This document shows positions 33,988 through 41,457 of a stretch of DNA of 41,457 nt, piece by piece. The notes under the pieces were generated by a model. That model had not been told where the DNA came from, made no database searches, and saw only the letters and a list, made by a program, of their open reading frames with translations. Source of the DNA: JAFAVZ01 sp036009105. GTDB lineage: Bacteria; Acidobacteriota; Thermoanaerobaculia; Gp7-AA8. Each line of letters starts with the position of its first letter. The stretch's first letter is position 1. The position numbers and the translations under genes were made by a program. The DNA is taken from NCBI GenBank assembly GCA_036009105.1, contig DASYMJ010000290.1, positions 1-41,457 of the forward strand, written 5' to 3'.

Positions 33988-36076
33988 GAAAGATGGATCG
34001 GGCGAGGGGCCGAAGAAGCCGGCCGCCCGCAAGCGCGCCGCGGTCTCGGGCAAGACGGCGCGCGCGCGCAACATCGTCGAGGAGCTGCAGAATGTCGGCG
34101 CGGACTTCGTGCCGAGTGTCACCATTGAGGTGATGAACGAAGAGCAGCCGGCGACCGCGCACACCCTCCTCACCGAGACCGACATCCATCTGTTCAACGA
34201 GGGGACCCACAACCGACTCTGGCAGAAGCTCGGCGCCCACATCGTGCCGGGCGGCGTGATCTTCGGCGTCTGGGCGCCGAACGCGGCGCGGGTCAGCGTG
34301 ATCGGCGAGTTCAACCACTGGAACTACGACGCGCATCCGCTGCAGGCCCACGGCGGCTCCGGCATCTGGGAAGGCTTCATCCCCGGCGTCGGCAAAGGGA
34401 CCAAGTACAAGTACCACATCGTCTCCAAGCACAACGGCTTCCGCGTCGACAAGGCCGATCCGTTCGGCGTGCACCACGAGCTGCCGCCCGATACCGCCTC
34501 CGTCGTGTGGGACCTGGGCTACGAATGGAACGACGCGGAGTGGATGTCCACGCGCAAGGAGCGCAACTCCGTCCACGCCCCCATCTCGACCTACGAAGTG
34601 CACCTCGGCTCGTGGCGGCGCGGCGATGACAACCGGATGCTGGGCTATCGCGAGCTCGCGCCGCTGCTGGCCGACTACGTCAAGAAGATGAACTACACCC
34701 ACATCGAGCTGATGCCGGTGATGGAGCATCCGTTCTACGGCTCGTGGGGTTATCAGTGCACCGGTTTCTTTGCCCCGACCAGCCGCTACGGCACGCCGCA
34801 GGACTTCAAGTATTTCGTCGACCTCATGCACCAGCACGGCATCGGCGTGATCCTCGACTGGGTGCCGTCGCATTTCCCGACCGACGAGCACGGCCTGGCC
34901 TACTTCGACGGCACGCACCTGTTCGAGCATGCCGATCCGCGCAAGGGATTCCACCCCGATTGGAACTCGCTCATCTTCAACTACGGCCGCAACGAGGTCC
35001 GCTCGTTCCTGCTGTCCAGCGCGCTGTACTGGGTCGGCGAGTACCACGCGGACGGCCTGCGCGTGGATGCCGTCGCCTCGATGCTCTACCTCGATTATTC
35101 GCGCAAGCACGGCGAGTGGATCCCCAACGAGTTCGGCGGCCGGGAGAACATCGAGGCGATCGCCTTCCTCCGCCGCCTGAACGAGGACGTCTACAAGGAG
35201 CATCCGGACGTGCAGACCATCGCCGAGGAGTCGACGGCGTGGCCGATGGTCTCCCGGCCGACCTACATCGGCGGCCTCGGCTTCGGCATGAAGTGGGACA
35301 TGGGGTGGATGCACGACACGCTGCGCTACTTCAGCAACGATCCGATCCACCGCAAGTTCCACCACAACGACCTCACCTTCCGGATGATGTACGCCTTCAC
35401 GGAGAACTTCACCCTGCCGCTGTCGCATGACGAGGTCGTGCACGGCAAAGGCTCGCTCATCGGCAAGATGCCGGGCGACGAATGGCAGCGCTTCGCGAAC
35501 CTGCGCCTGCTCTTCGCGCACATGTACTCGCAGCCGGGCAAGAAGCTGATGTTCATGGGCGGAGAGCTCGGCCAGTACCGCGAGTGGAACCACGACACGC
35601 CGCTCGACTGGGACCTGCTCGACTATCCGATGCACGCCGCGCTGAACCGCTGGGTGGAGGACCTGAACAAGGCCGTGCGCGACATCCCGGCCCTGCACGA
35701 GCGCGACATCTCGCCGGACGGCTTCGAGTGGATCGACTGCTGCGACACGGAGAACAGCGTGGTCGTGCTGATGCGCCGCTCGTCGTCCAGACCGGAGCAG
35801 ATGGTGGTGGTGGCCATGAACTTCACCCCCATCCCGCGCCACAACTACCACGTCGGCATGCCGGCCCCCGGCCGCTGGACGGAAGTGCTCAACAGCGACG
35901 CCGCGCTGTACGGCGGCAGCGGGCAGGGGAACATGGGCGGCGTCGACGCGGCGCCGATCCGGCTGCACGGCCGCAAGTGGTCGGCCACGCTGACTCTCCC
36001 GCCGCTCGGCGCCGTGTTCCTGGTGAACGAGCCGGAGCCGGAGCCCGAGGCGGAGGAGGCGGCGCTTGACGCTTAG
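33965..36076 (+). CDS. glgB: 1,4-alpha-glucan branching enzyme
   Basis: A 703-residue GH13 enzyme adding alpha-1,6 branches to alpha-glucan. A CBM48-type N-terminal domain (FGVWAPNAARVSVIGEFNHWN) precedes the barrel; catalytic residues are nucleophile D368 in GLRVDAVASMLY and acid/base E421 in TIAEEST, with LPLSHDEVVHGKGSL as the third block. The first 45 residues are an unusual basic, disordered stretch (TTKRSRKDGSG, KKPAARKRAAVSGKT) not needed for activity. It overlaps malQ upstream and treZ downstream, so the three are one coupled unit. It branches the linear product of GlgE. Confidence 0.95.
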   Translation: MATTKRSRKDGSGEGPKKPAARKRAAVSGKTARARNIVEELQNVGADFVPSVTIEVMNEEQPATAHTLLTETDIHLFNEGTHNRLWQKLGAHIVPGGVIFGVWAPNAARVSVIGEFNHWNYDAHPLQAHGGSGIWEGFIPGVGKGTKYKYHIVSKHNGFRVDKADPFGVHHELPPDTASVVWDLGYEWNDAEWMSTRKERNSVHAPISTYEVHLGSWRRGDDNRMLGYRELAPLLADYVKKMNYTHIELMPVMEHPFYGSWGYQCTGFFAPTSRYGTPQDFKYFVDLMHQHGIGVILDWVPSHFPTDEHGLAYFDGTHLFEHADPRKGFHPDWNSLIFNYGRNEVRSFLLSSALYWVGEYHADGLRVDAVASMLYLDYSRKHGEWIPNEFGGRENIEAIAFLRRLNEDVYKEHPDVQTIAEESTAWPMVSRPTYIGGLGFGMKWDMGWMHDTLRYFSNDPIHRKFHHNDLTFRMMYAFTENFTLPLSHDEVVHGKGSLIGKMPGDEWQRFANLRLLFAHMYSQPGKKLMFMGGELGQYREWNHDTPLDWDLLDYPMHAALNRWVEDLNKAVRDIPALHERDISPDGFEWIDCCDTENSVVVLMRRSSSRPEQMVVVAMNFTPIPRHNYHVGMPAPGRWTEVLNSDAALYGGSGQGNMGGVDAAPIRLHGRKWSATLTLPPLGAVFLVNEPEPEPEAEEAALDA

Positions 36077-37898
36077 CCCGACGGCCGAAGACACGCTGCC
36101 GCCGGCCGCGGCGCCGGACGACCGCACCGCCCCGGAGACATTCGGCACCCCCCTCGGCGCGCATCTGCTCGACGGCAAGCGCACCGAGTTCCGCGTCTGG
36201 GCGCCGCACCGCGAGGGCGTGGAGCTGCACATCGTGGCGCCGCGCGAGCAGCGCATCGCCCTGACCAAACGCGATGATGGCTATCACGAGGCCGTGGTCG
36301 AGACGGCAGAAGGAACGCGCTACTTCTTCACGCTCGACGGCGAGGACCGCCCCGATCCCGCGTCTCGTCATCAGCCGGAAGGCGTGCACGGTCCCTCCGA
36401 GGTCGTGGGCGAGGACTTCGAATGGCATGACGGAGGCTGGAAGGGGCTCCCGCTGGAGGACTACGTCGTCTACGAGCTGCACGTCGGCACGTTCACGGAA
36501 GAAGGAACCTTCGATGCGGTGATCGGAAAGCTCGACCAGCTGAAGGAGCTCGGCATCACCGCCGTCGAGCTGTTGCCCGTGGCGCAGTTTCCGGGCGAGC
36601 GCAACTGGGGCTACGACGGCGTGTACGTCGGCGCCGCGCAGGCCTCCTATGGCGGCGCGCGCGGCCTCAAGCGCCTCGCCGACGCCTGCCACCAGCGCGG
36701 CCTGGCCCTCCTCCTCGACGTCGTCTACAACCACTTGGGGCCGGAGGGGAACTACCTCGGCCTGTACGGGCCGTACTTTACCGACCGGTACAAGACGCCG
36801 TGGGGCCTCGCCCTCAACTTCGACGGCCCGCAGAGCGATCACGTCCGCTGGTTCTTCGTGCACAACGCGCTGCAGTGGGTGGACGAGTTCCACGTCGACG
36901 GGCTGCGCGTGGACGCCGTGCACGCCATCGTCGACCACTCCGCCGAGCCGTTCCTGCAGGACCTCACCTCCGCCGTTCGCGCTCGCGCCGAGGAGCTTGG
37001 GCGGCGCATTTACACGATCGCGGAGAGCGACCTCAACGACCCGCGCGTGATCACGCCGAAAGAGCAGCTCGGCCTCGGCTTCGACTCGCAGTGGATGGAT
37101 GACTTCCACCACTCGCTGCACACCCTGCTCACCGGCGAGCGCGACGGCTACTACGAAGGCTTCGGGCGGGTGAGCGATCTGGCCCGCGTGTTCGAGCGCG
37201 GCTACCTCTGGGTCGGCCAGCACTCGACCTATCGGCAGCGCCGCTACGGCCTCCATCCGAAGACCTCGGACGGCGCGAAGTTCGTGGTCGCCGCGCAGAA
37301 CCACGACCAGGTCGGCAACCGGATGCTCGGCGACCGGCTGGCGGCGCTCGTCCCCTTCGAGAAGCTGCGGCTCGCCGCCGCGGCGCTGGTGCTCTCGCCG
37401 TTTCTGCCCATGCTGTTCATGGGCGAGGAGTACGGCGAGCAGGCGCCGTTCCAGTACTTCACCTCGCACTCCGATGCCGATCTGATCGAGGCCGTGCGCA
37501 AAGGGCGCGCGGAGGAGTTCGACGACTTCGCCTGGCAGGGCGAGGCGCCCGATCCGCACGACGAGCAGACGTTCCGCCGCTCCAAGCTGAACTGGGCCCT
37601 GCTCGGCGAGCAGCGGCATCGCGAACTGCGCGAGCTCTACCGCGAGCTGTTCCGCATCCGCCGGGAGACGCCGTCTCTGCGCAAGCTCGATCTCTCCGCC
37701 GTGGAGACGCGGGCGGATGATGAGCGGCGCACGCTGGTCGTCCGCCGCGGCGACTGCGTGATCGCCTTCAACTTCGGCGATCAGGAGCAGCGCGTGACGG
37801 TGCCGTTCGGGGGGAGGCTCCTGCTCGAGAGCGGCGCGCGGCTCGATGGCGACCGCCTCACCCTCCCGCCCGCAACGTTCGCTTTGATGGCACGTTGA
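36066..37898 (+). CDS. treZ: Malto-oligosyltrehalose trehalohydrolase
   Basis: A 610-residue GH13 enzyme that cuts trehalose from malto-oligosyltrehalose made by TreY. The N-terminal domain carries TEFRVWAPHREGVELH; the barrel has nucleophile D283 in GLRVDAVHAIVD and acid/base E320 in YTIAESDLNDPRV, with AAQNHDQVGNRMLGDR as the third acidic block. The first 30 residues are Pro/Ala-rich and poorly conserved. The start is TTG at 36066, overlapping the glgB stop by 11 bases; no later start in the linker has better support. Its TreY partner is two genes downstream. Confidence 0.93.
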   Translation: MTLSPTAEDTLPPAAAPDDRTAPETFGTPLGAHLLDGKRTEFRVWAPHREGVELHIVAPREQRIALTKRDDGYHEAVVETAEGTRYFFTLDGEDRPDPASRHQPEGVHGPSEVVGEDFEWHDGGWKGLPLEDYVVYELHVGTFTEEGTFDAVIGKLDQLKELGITAVELLPVAQFPGERNWGYDGVYVGAAQASYGGARGLKRLADACHQRGLALLLDVVYNHLGPEGNYLGLYGPYFTDRYKTPWGLALNFDGPQSDHVRWFFVHNALQWVDEFHVDGLRVDAVHAIVDHSAEPFLQDLTSAVRARAEELGRRIYTIAESDLNDPRVITPKEQLGLGFDSQWMDDFHHSLHTLLTGERDGYYEGFGRVSDLARVFERGYLWVGQHSTYRQRRYGLHPKTSDGAKFVVAAQNHDQVGNRMLGDRLAALVPFEKLRLAAAALVLSPFLPMLFMGEEYGEQAPFQYFTSHSDADLIEAVRKGRAEEFDDFAWQGEAPDPHDEQTFRRSKLNWALLGEQRHRELRELYRELFRIRRETPSLRKLDLSAVETRADDERRTLVVRRGDCVIAFNFGDQEQRVTVPFGGRLLLESGARLDGDRLTLPPATFALMAR

Positions 37899-38341
37899 TC
37901 GCTGTTCGGAAGATCGTGATCGTTCGGGCGGCTCTCCTCTTTTTCCTCGTGATGCTCGGCTGCGATCTGCCGCGCGATCCGTTGCGCACGCTGGAGCGCG
38001 CGCGCGGCGGCGAGCTGCGCGTCGGCGTCTCGGAGGATCCGCCGCTGCTCGTGCGCCGCGGCGAGGAGGCCGCCGGCGAAGAGGCGGACCTCATCCGCGG
38101 CTTCGCTTCGCGCATCGGCGCGCGGGTGCGGTGGGTGTGGGGCGCGGAGGAGAAGCACCTCGCCATGCTCGAGCATCACCAGCTGCACCTCGTCGCCGGC
38201 GGCCTCACCAGGAGCACGCCGTGGATGAAGAAGGTGGCGGTCACGCGGCCATACCGCGAGGAGCGCGTGCTGGCCGCGCCGCCGGGCGAGAACGCGTTCC
38301 TCCTCGAGCTGGAGCGCTATCTCGCGGAGCAGCGCCGATGA
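37895..38341 (+). CDS. Lipoprotein resembling a half solute-binding protein
   Basis: A 148-residue lipoprotein: a hydrophobic signal with lipobox VMLGC (lipidated Cys at 23 from the TTG at 37895, or 16 from a GTG at 37916). The mature part resembles lobe 1 of family 3 periplasmic solute-binding proteins: GELRVGVSEDPPLLV, EEADLIRGFASRIGARVRWVWG, HLVAGGLTRSTPWMKKVAVTRPY, then directly the closing helix ENAFLLELERYLAEQ. The roughly 90-residue second lobe seems absent, so a normal two-lobe binding cleft cannot form. It overlaps treZ upstream and the CDF transporter downstream (ATGA). It could be a sensor or accessory subunit for that transporter, or a decaying gene. Confidence 0.7.
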   Translation: MIAVRKIVIVRAALLFFLVMLGCDLPRDPLRTLERARGGELRVGVSEDPPLLVRRGEEAAGEEADLIRGFASRIGARVRWVWGAEEKHLAMLEHHQLHLVAGGLTRSTPWMKKVAVTRPYREERVLAAPPGENAFLLELERYLAEQRR

Positions 38342-39285
38342 GGACCGCGCCGCCCTTCGAGCTGCCGCCCGACGTGCGCCAGACGTTCCGCCGCGCGACC
38401 CGGCTGGAGTGGTGGTCGCTCCTCTTCATGTGCTCCTGCGTCCCGGTGGTCTACCTCACCCTCGGACAGTCGCAGGCCATGCGGGCCGTCCTCATCCAGG
38501 ACGTGCTCGGCATCATCCCCTCCGCGGCGTTCCTCATCACCGCGCGCATCCGCTGGCGCAAACCGACCCAGCGGTTCCCTTACGGCTACCAGCGCTCCGT
38601 CGCCATCGGCTTTCTCACCTCCGCCGTCTCCCTGGTCGGCCTGGGCGCGCTGATCCTCTTCGAGGCGCTGCGCACGCTCGCCATGCGCGAGCATCCCACG
38701 GTCGGCGTGGTGGAGCTGTTCGGCCGCCAGCTCTGGCTCGGCTGGCTGATGTTCCCCGCGCTGATCTACTGCCTCATCGGCGAGTACACCTTCGGGCAAC
38801 TGAAGCAGCCGTACGCGCTCGCGCTGCACGACAAGACGCTCGCTTCCGACGCCCGGATGAACCGCGCCGACTGGATGACCGGTGTCGCCGCGATCCTCGG
38901 CATCATTGGGCTCGCAGCCGGCTGGTGGTGGGCCGATGCGCTGACGGCGGCGATCATCGCCGTGGAGGTCCTGCACGACGGCTGGGCGAACCTCGAGCAG
39001 GTGATCGCGGACCTGCTGGACGAGGTGCCGACCAAGGCGCACGAGCACGAATGCGCCGACTGGGCGGAGAAGCTCGTCGCGCGCGTCCGCCAGCTGGACT
39101 GGGTGCGGGACGCGGATGTGCGCCTCCGCGAGGAGGGCCACATCTTCACCGGCGAGGTGTACGTGGTGCCGCGCACGACGGAGGAGCTGCCGCGCCGGAA
39201 CGCGGAGCTGCAGCGCCTCGCCCGGGAGCTCGACTGGCGTTTTCACGATCTTGCGCTGGTGGCCGTGGAACGCTTGTCATCCTGA
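38338..39285 (+). CDS. Cation diffusion facilitator family transporter
   Basis: A 315-residue inner-membrane metal exporter of the CDF family. It has about five or six hydrophobic segments, the TM2-type Asp (AVLIQDVLGIIPSAAFLI), the TM5-type segment SDARMNRADWMTGVAAILG, and a cytoplasmic C-terminal ferredoxin-like domain (VRQLDWVRDADVRLREEGHIFTGEVYVV). The exact metal cannot be read from these residues. The start ATG at 38338 overlaps the lipoprotein stop. The last residues LSS and the stop codon are encoded by a class A palindrome. Its place between treZ and treY has no obvious metabolic logic. Confidence 0.85.
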   Translation: MRTAPPFELPPDVRQTFRRATRLEWWSLLFMCSCVPVVYLTLGQSQAMRAVLIQDVLGIIPSAAFLITARIRWRKPTQRFPYGYQRSVAIGFLTSAVSLVGLGALILFEALRTLAMREHPTVGVVELFGRQLWLGWLMFPALIYCLIGEYTFGQLKQPYALALHDKTLASDARMNRADWMTGVAAILGIIGLAAGWWWADALTAAIIAVEVLHDGWANLEQVIADLLDEVPTKAHEHECADWAEKLVARVRQLDWVRDADVRLREEGHIFTGEVYVVPRTTEELPRRNAELQRLARELDWRFHDLALVAVERLSS

Positions 39286-39311
39286 GGTGCGTCTACGGGC
39301 CTCAGGATGAC
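39275..39311. repeat. Class A dispersed palindrome, short copy 4
   Basis: Only the outer arms remain, TGTCATCCTGAG (39275-39286) and CTCAGGATGAC (39301-39311), without the CGAAGGATC inner part. It supplies the CDF stop codon and lies just upstream of treY. Confidence 0.8.
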
Positions 39312-39347
39312 GCCGGATCCGGCAGAGGTCGTGCAATTCATCGCGAC

Positions 39348-41457
39348 GTGTATCGCGTCCCGCTTGCTACGTATCGACTGCAGTTCAACGCCGGCTTCAC
39401 CTTCGACCATGCGCGCCGCATCGCGGCCTATCTCGCGGAGCTGGGGATCAGCGACCTTTACGCGTCGCCCATCCTCAAAGCGCGGAAGGGGAGCGCGCAT
39501 GGCTACGACGTGGTCGACGCCAACGCGTTGAACCCGGAGCTCGGCTCGGAAGACGATTTCGAGCAGCTGCACAAGGAGCTGCAGCAGCGCGAGCTCGGCT
39601 TTCTGCTCGACGTGGTGCCGAATCACATGGCGGCCAGCCCGGAGAACTCGTGGTGGATGTCGGTCCTGGAGAACGGCCCCCACTCGCGTTACCTGCACTA
39701 CTTCGACATCGACTGGAGCGCGGTCACCGCCCAGGGCAAGACGACGAACCGCGTGCTTCTCCCCATCCTCGGCAAGCCGTACGGCGAGGCCGTCGAAGCG
39801 CAGGAGATCAAGCTCGGCTTCGATGAGGAAGGCTTCTTCTTCGCGTATTTCGATCACCGCCTGCCGCTGGCGCCGGAGTCGTACCGCATCGTGCTGCGCG
39901 GCTGTGTCGACTCGCTGCCGACGGAGGGCGTGGCCATCGAGCTGCGCGAGCTCGTCGCGGAGGACGACGCGGTGCCGAACAGCAAGTTCCTCAAGGAGAC
40001 CATCCGCCGTATCTACGATCAGGACGAGCCGTTCCGCAACGCGCTGGAGCAAACCATCACCCGCTTCAACGGCGTCGCGGGCGACGCGGACAGCTTCAAC
40101 GATCTGGACGGCCTGCTCGACGCGCAGTGGTACCGCCTGGCGTACTGGCGCATCGCCAGCGAGAAGATCAACTACCGCCGCTTCTTCGACGTCACGGACC
40201 TCATCGGCGTGCGCGTGGAGAATCCGGAAGTGTTCGAGGCGCGCAATCGCCGCACGCTCGAGCTGATCGCCGAGGGAAAGGTGACCGGGCTGCGCATCGA
40301 CCACATCGATGGTCTGTATGACCCGATCGGCCACATGAAGAAGCTGCAGCTGCGGCTGGCCGATCCGTTCTACGTGGTGGTGGAAAAGATCCTGGAGCAT
40401 GGCGAGCAGCTGCCGCGCGATTTTCCGGTCAGCGGCACGACCGGCTACGACTTCCTCGACACGCTCAACGCGCTCTTCGTCGATCCGGCCGGCCTCGGCA
40501 GGCTGACCGATTTCTACCGCAGCTTCACCGGCATTGCCGATTCGTTCGATGACGTGGTGTACGAGCGCAAGAAGCAGGTCATCAACGAGCTCTTCTCCGG
40601 CGAGATGCGAACCCTCGGCAAGCAGCTCTCCGGGCTGGCCATGCTGGACCGCAACGCGCGCGACTTCGCGCCGAGCGAGCTGCTCGCCGCGCTGACGGAG
40701 ATCACGGCCTGCATGGAGGTGTACCGCACCTACATCCGCGACGTGGCGGTCTCGGAGGAAGATCAGCAGTACATCCGCAATGCGGTGGCCTGCGCGCGGC
40801 GGCGCAACGCGCTGTCGATGGACGAGCGCCTCTTCACCGTGCTGGAGCGGATGCTCCTCGTGGAGCCGCCGTCGTATCTCCTCTCCGAGCGCGAGCATTG
40901 GCTCGCTTTCGTGATGCGCTGGCAGCAGTTCACCGGCCGGGTGATGGCGAAGGGCGTGGAGGACACGGCGTTCTACAACTACAACCGCCTCATCTCGCTG
41001 ACCGAGGTAGGGGGCGATCCGGGACGCGGATCGGACTTTGACGGCCTCGCGGAGTTCCACGCGCGCAACGAGCGGATCGTGCGCGACTGGCCGGACACGC
41101 AGAACGCGACCTCGACGCACGATACGAAGCGCAGCGAGGACGTGCGGGCGCGCATCCACGTGTTGTCGGAGCTCGCCGAGACGTGGGAGCGGGAGGTGCG
41201 GCGCTGGTCGAAGATGAACGAGCCGTCGCGGGTGGGCGGCGTGCCGGACCCGAACGTCGAGCTGCTCATCTATCAGACGCTCGTCGGCTTCTGGCCCGTC
41301 GAAGACGAGGAGATGGATGACGTGCCGCAGCGCCTCAAGCAATACCTGGAGAAGGCGGCGCGCGAGGCGAAGACGCACACCAGCTGGATCACCCCGAACG
41401 CGGAGTACGAGCAGGCGCTGATGCAGTTCGCCGATGCGATCCTGGCCAGCGAGGACT
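39348..41457 (+). CDS. treY: Malto-oligosyltrehalose synthase, 3' end cut by window edge
   Basis: At least 703 residues of a GH13 enzyme that converts the reducing-end maltosyl unit of a glucan chain to a trehalosyl unit. Family blocks: ATYRLQFNAGFTF at the start, SAHGYDVVDANALNPELG, LDVVPNHMA, GLRIDHIDGLYDP with nucleophile D318, VVEKILEHGEQLP with acid/base E346, VMAKGVEDTAFY and STHDTKRSEDVRARI. The start is probably GTG at 39348, just before the family start, although no Shine-Dalgarno is seen and the frame is open upstream into the palindrome. An ATG at 39307 is in another frame. With TreZ it releases trehalose from the GlgE/GlgB product. Confidence 0.93.
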   Translation, partial: MYRVPLATYRLQFNAGFTFDHARRIAAYLAELGISDLYASPILKARKGSAHGYDVVDANALNPELGSEDDFEQLHKELQQRELGFLLDVVPNHMAASPENSWWMSVLENGPHSRYLHYFDIDWSAVTAQGKTTNRVLLPILGKPYGEAVEAQEIKLGFDEEGFFFAYFDHRLPLAPESYRIVLRGCVDSLPTEGVAIELRELVAEDDAVPNSKFLKETIRRIYDQDEPFRNALEQTITRFNGVAGDADSFNDLDGLLDAQWYRLAYWRIASEKINYRRFFDVTDLIGVRVENPEVFEARNRRTLELIAEGKVTGLRIDHIDGLYDPIGHMKKLQLRLADPFYVVVEKILEHGEQLPRDFPVSGTTGYDFLDTLNALFVDPAGLGRLTDFYRSFTGIADSFDDVVYERKKQVINELFSGEMRTLGKQLSGLAMLDRNARDFAPSELLAALTEITACMEVYRTYIRDVAVSEEDQQYIRNAVACARRRNALSMDERLFTVLERMLLVEPPSYLLSEREHWLAFVMRWQQFTGRVMAKGVEDTAFYNYNRLISLTEVGGDPGRGSDFDGLAEFHARNERIVRDWPDTQNATSTHDTKRSEDVRARIHVLSELAETWEREVRRWSKMNEPSRVGGVPDPNVELLIYQTLVGFWPVEDEEMDDVPQRLKQYLEKAAREAKTHTSWITPNAEYEQALMQFADAILASED

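Noticed and set aside
33920..36268. A 782-codon minus-strand open frame opposite glgB
   Set aside because: Same antisense pattern; the opposite strand encodes a complete branching enzyme.
39307..39531. An ATG-started 74-codon frame at the beginning of treY
   Set aside because: It is in a different frame from the TreY motifs, lacks any family feature, and its ATG comes from the class A palindrome.

Overview
The window is 41.5 kb of high-GC bacterial DNA, almost fully coding, with short gaps and many 4-base stop/start overlaps. No rRNA, tRNA, transposase or CRISPR array was seen. Gene content and a secreted-protein C-terminal domain that I associate with Acidobacteriota (Thermoanaerobaculia-like) secretomes suggest a free-living, heterotrophic acidobacterium or relative. 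That placement is inference.

Layout. 1-2.0 kb: two divergent citrate-synthase-family genes, one carrying an N-terminal DNA-binding domain. 2.1-5.2 kb: M20 dipeptidase and secreted gamma-glutamyltransferase. 5.2-7.4 kb: a divergent c-di-GMP pair (HD-GYP protein and PilZ-like protein). 7.4-14.7 kb: an arginine operon read right to left, argR-argC-argB-argD-argG-argH-argJ, preceded by tandem ARG boxes over a sigma70-like promoter. 14.9-20.3 kb: a membrane-anchored MutS-family ATPase, a small membrane protein, a radical SAM enzyme coupled to a 115-residue partner, and CstA. 20.3-24.6 kb: cytochrome P450, a secreted Ig-like protein, an Mpo1-like protein, an SRPBCC protein, a glutaredoxin and a response regulator. 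24.6-41.5 kb: a rightward alpha-glucan/trehalose region with an unknown membrane protein, glgE, treS-maltokinase fusion, an FKBP, a two-gene cassette of unknown function, malQ, glgB, treZ, a lipoprotein, a CDF transporter and treY (cut by the right edge).

How genes work together. TreS-maltokinase converts trehalose to maltose and maltose 1-phosphate; GlgE polymerises this to alpha-1,4-glucan; GlgB branches it; TreY and TreZ release trehalose again; MalQ reshuffles chains. The region therefore encodes a closed trehalose-glucan cycle. The arg cluster converts N-acetylglutamyl phosphate to arginine except for the carbamoyl-transfer step (no argF seen).

The most unusual structure is non-coding in origin. 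Three classes of dispersed imperfect palindrome lie between genes and repeatedly run into coding ends. They supply the stop codons of five genes, most of a 40-residue N-terminal extension on ArgC, a C-terminal tail on ArgH, and probably the start codon of the P450. One class is built from iterated 7-base units whose sequence differs from copy to copy but matches between the two arms. The two best candidates for an undescribed protein system are the 62-aa/198-aa cassette at 31407-32192 and the 115-aa/radical SAM pair at 16885-18272.
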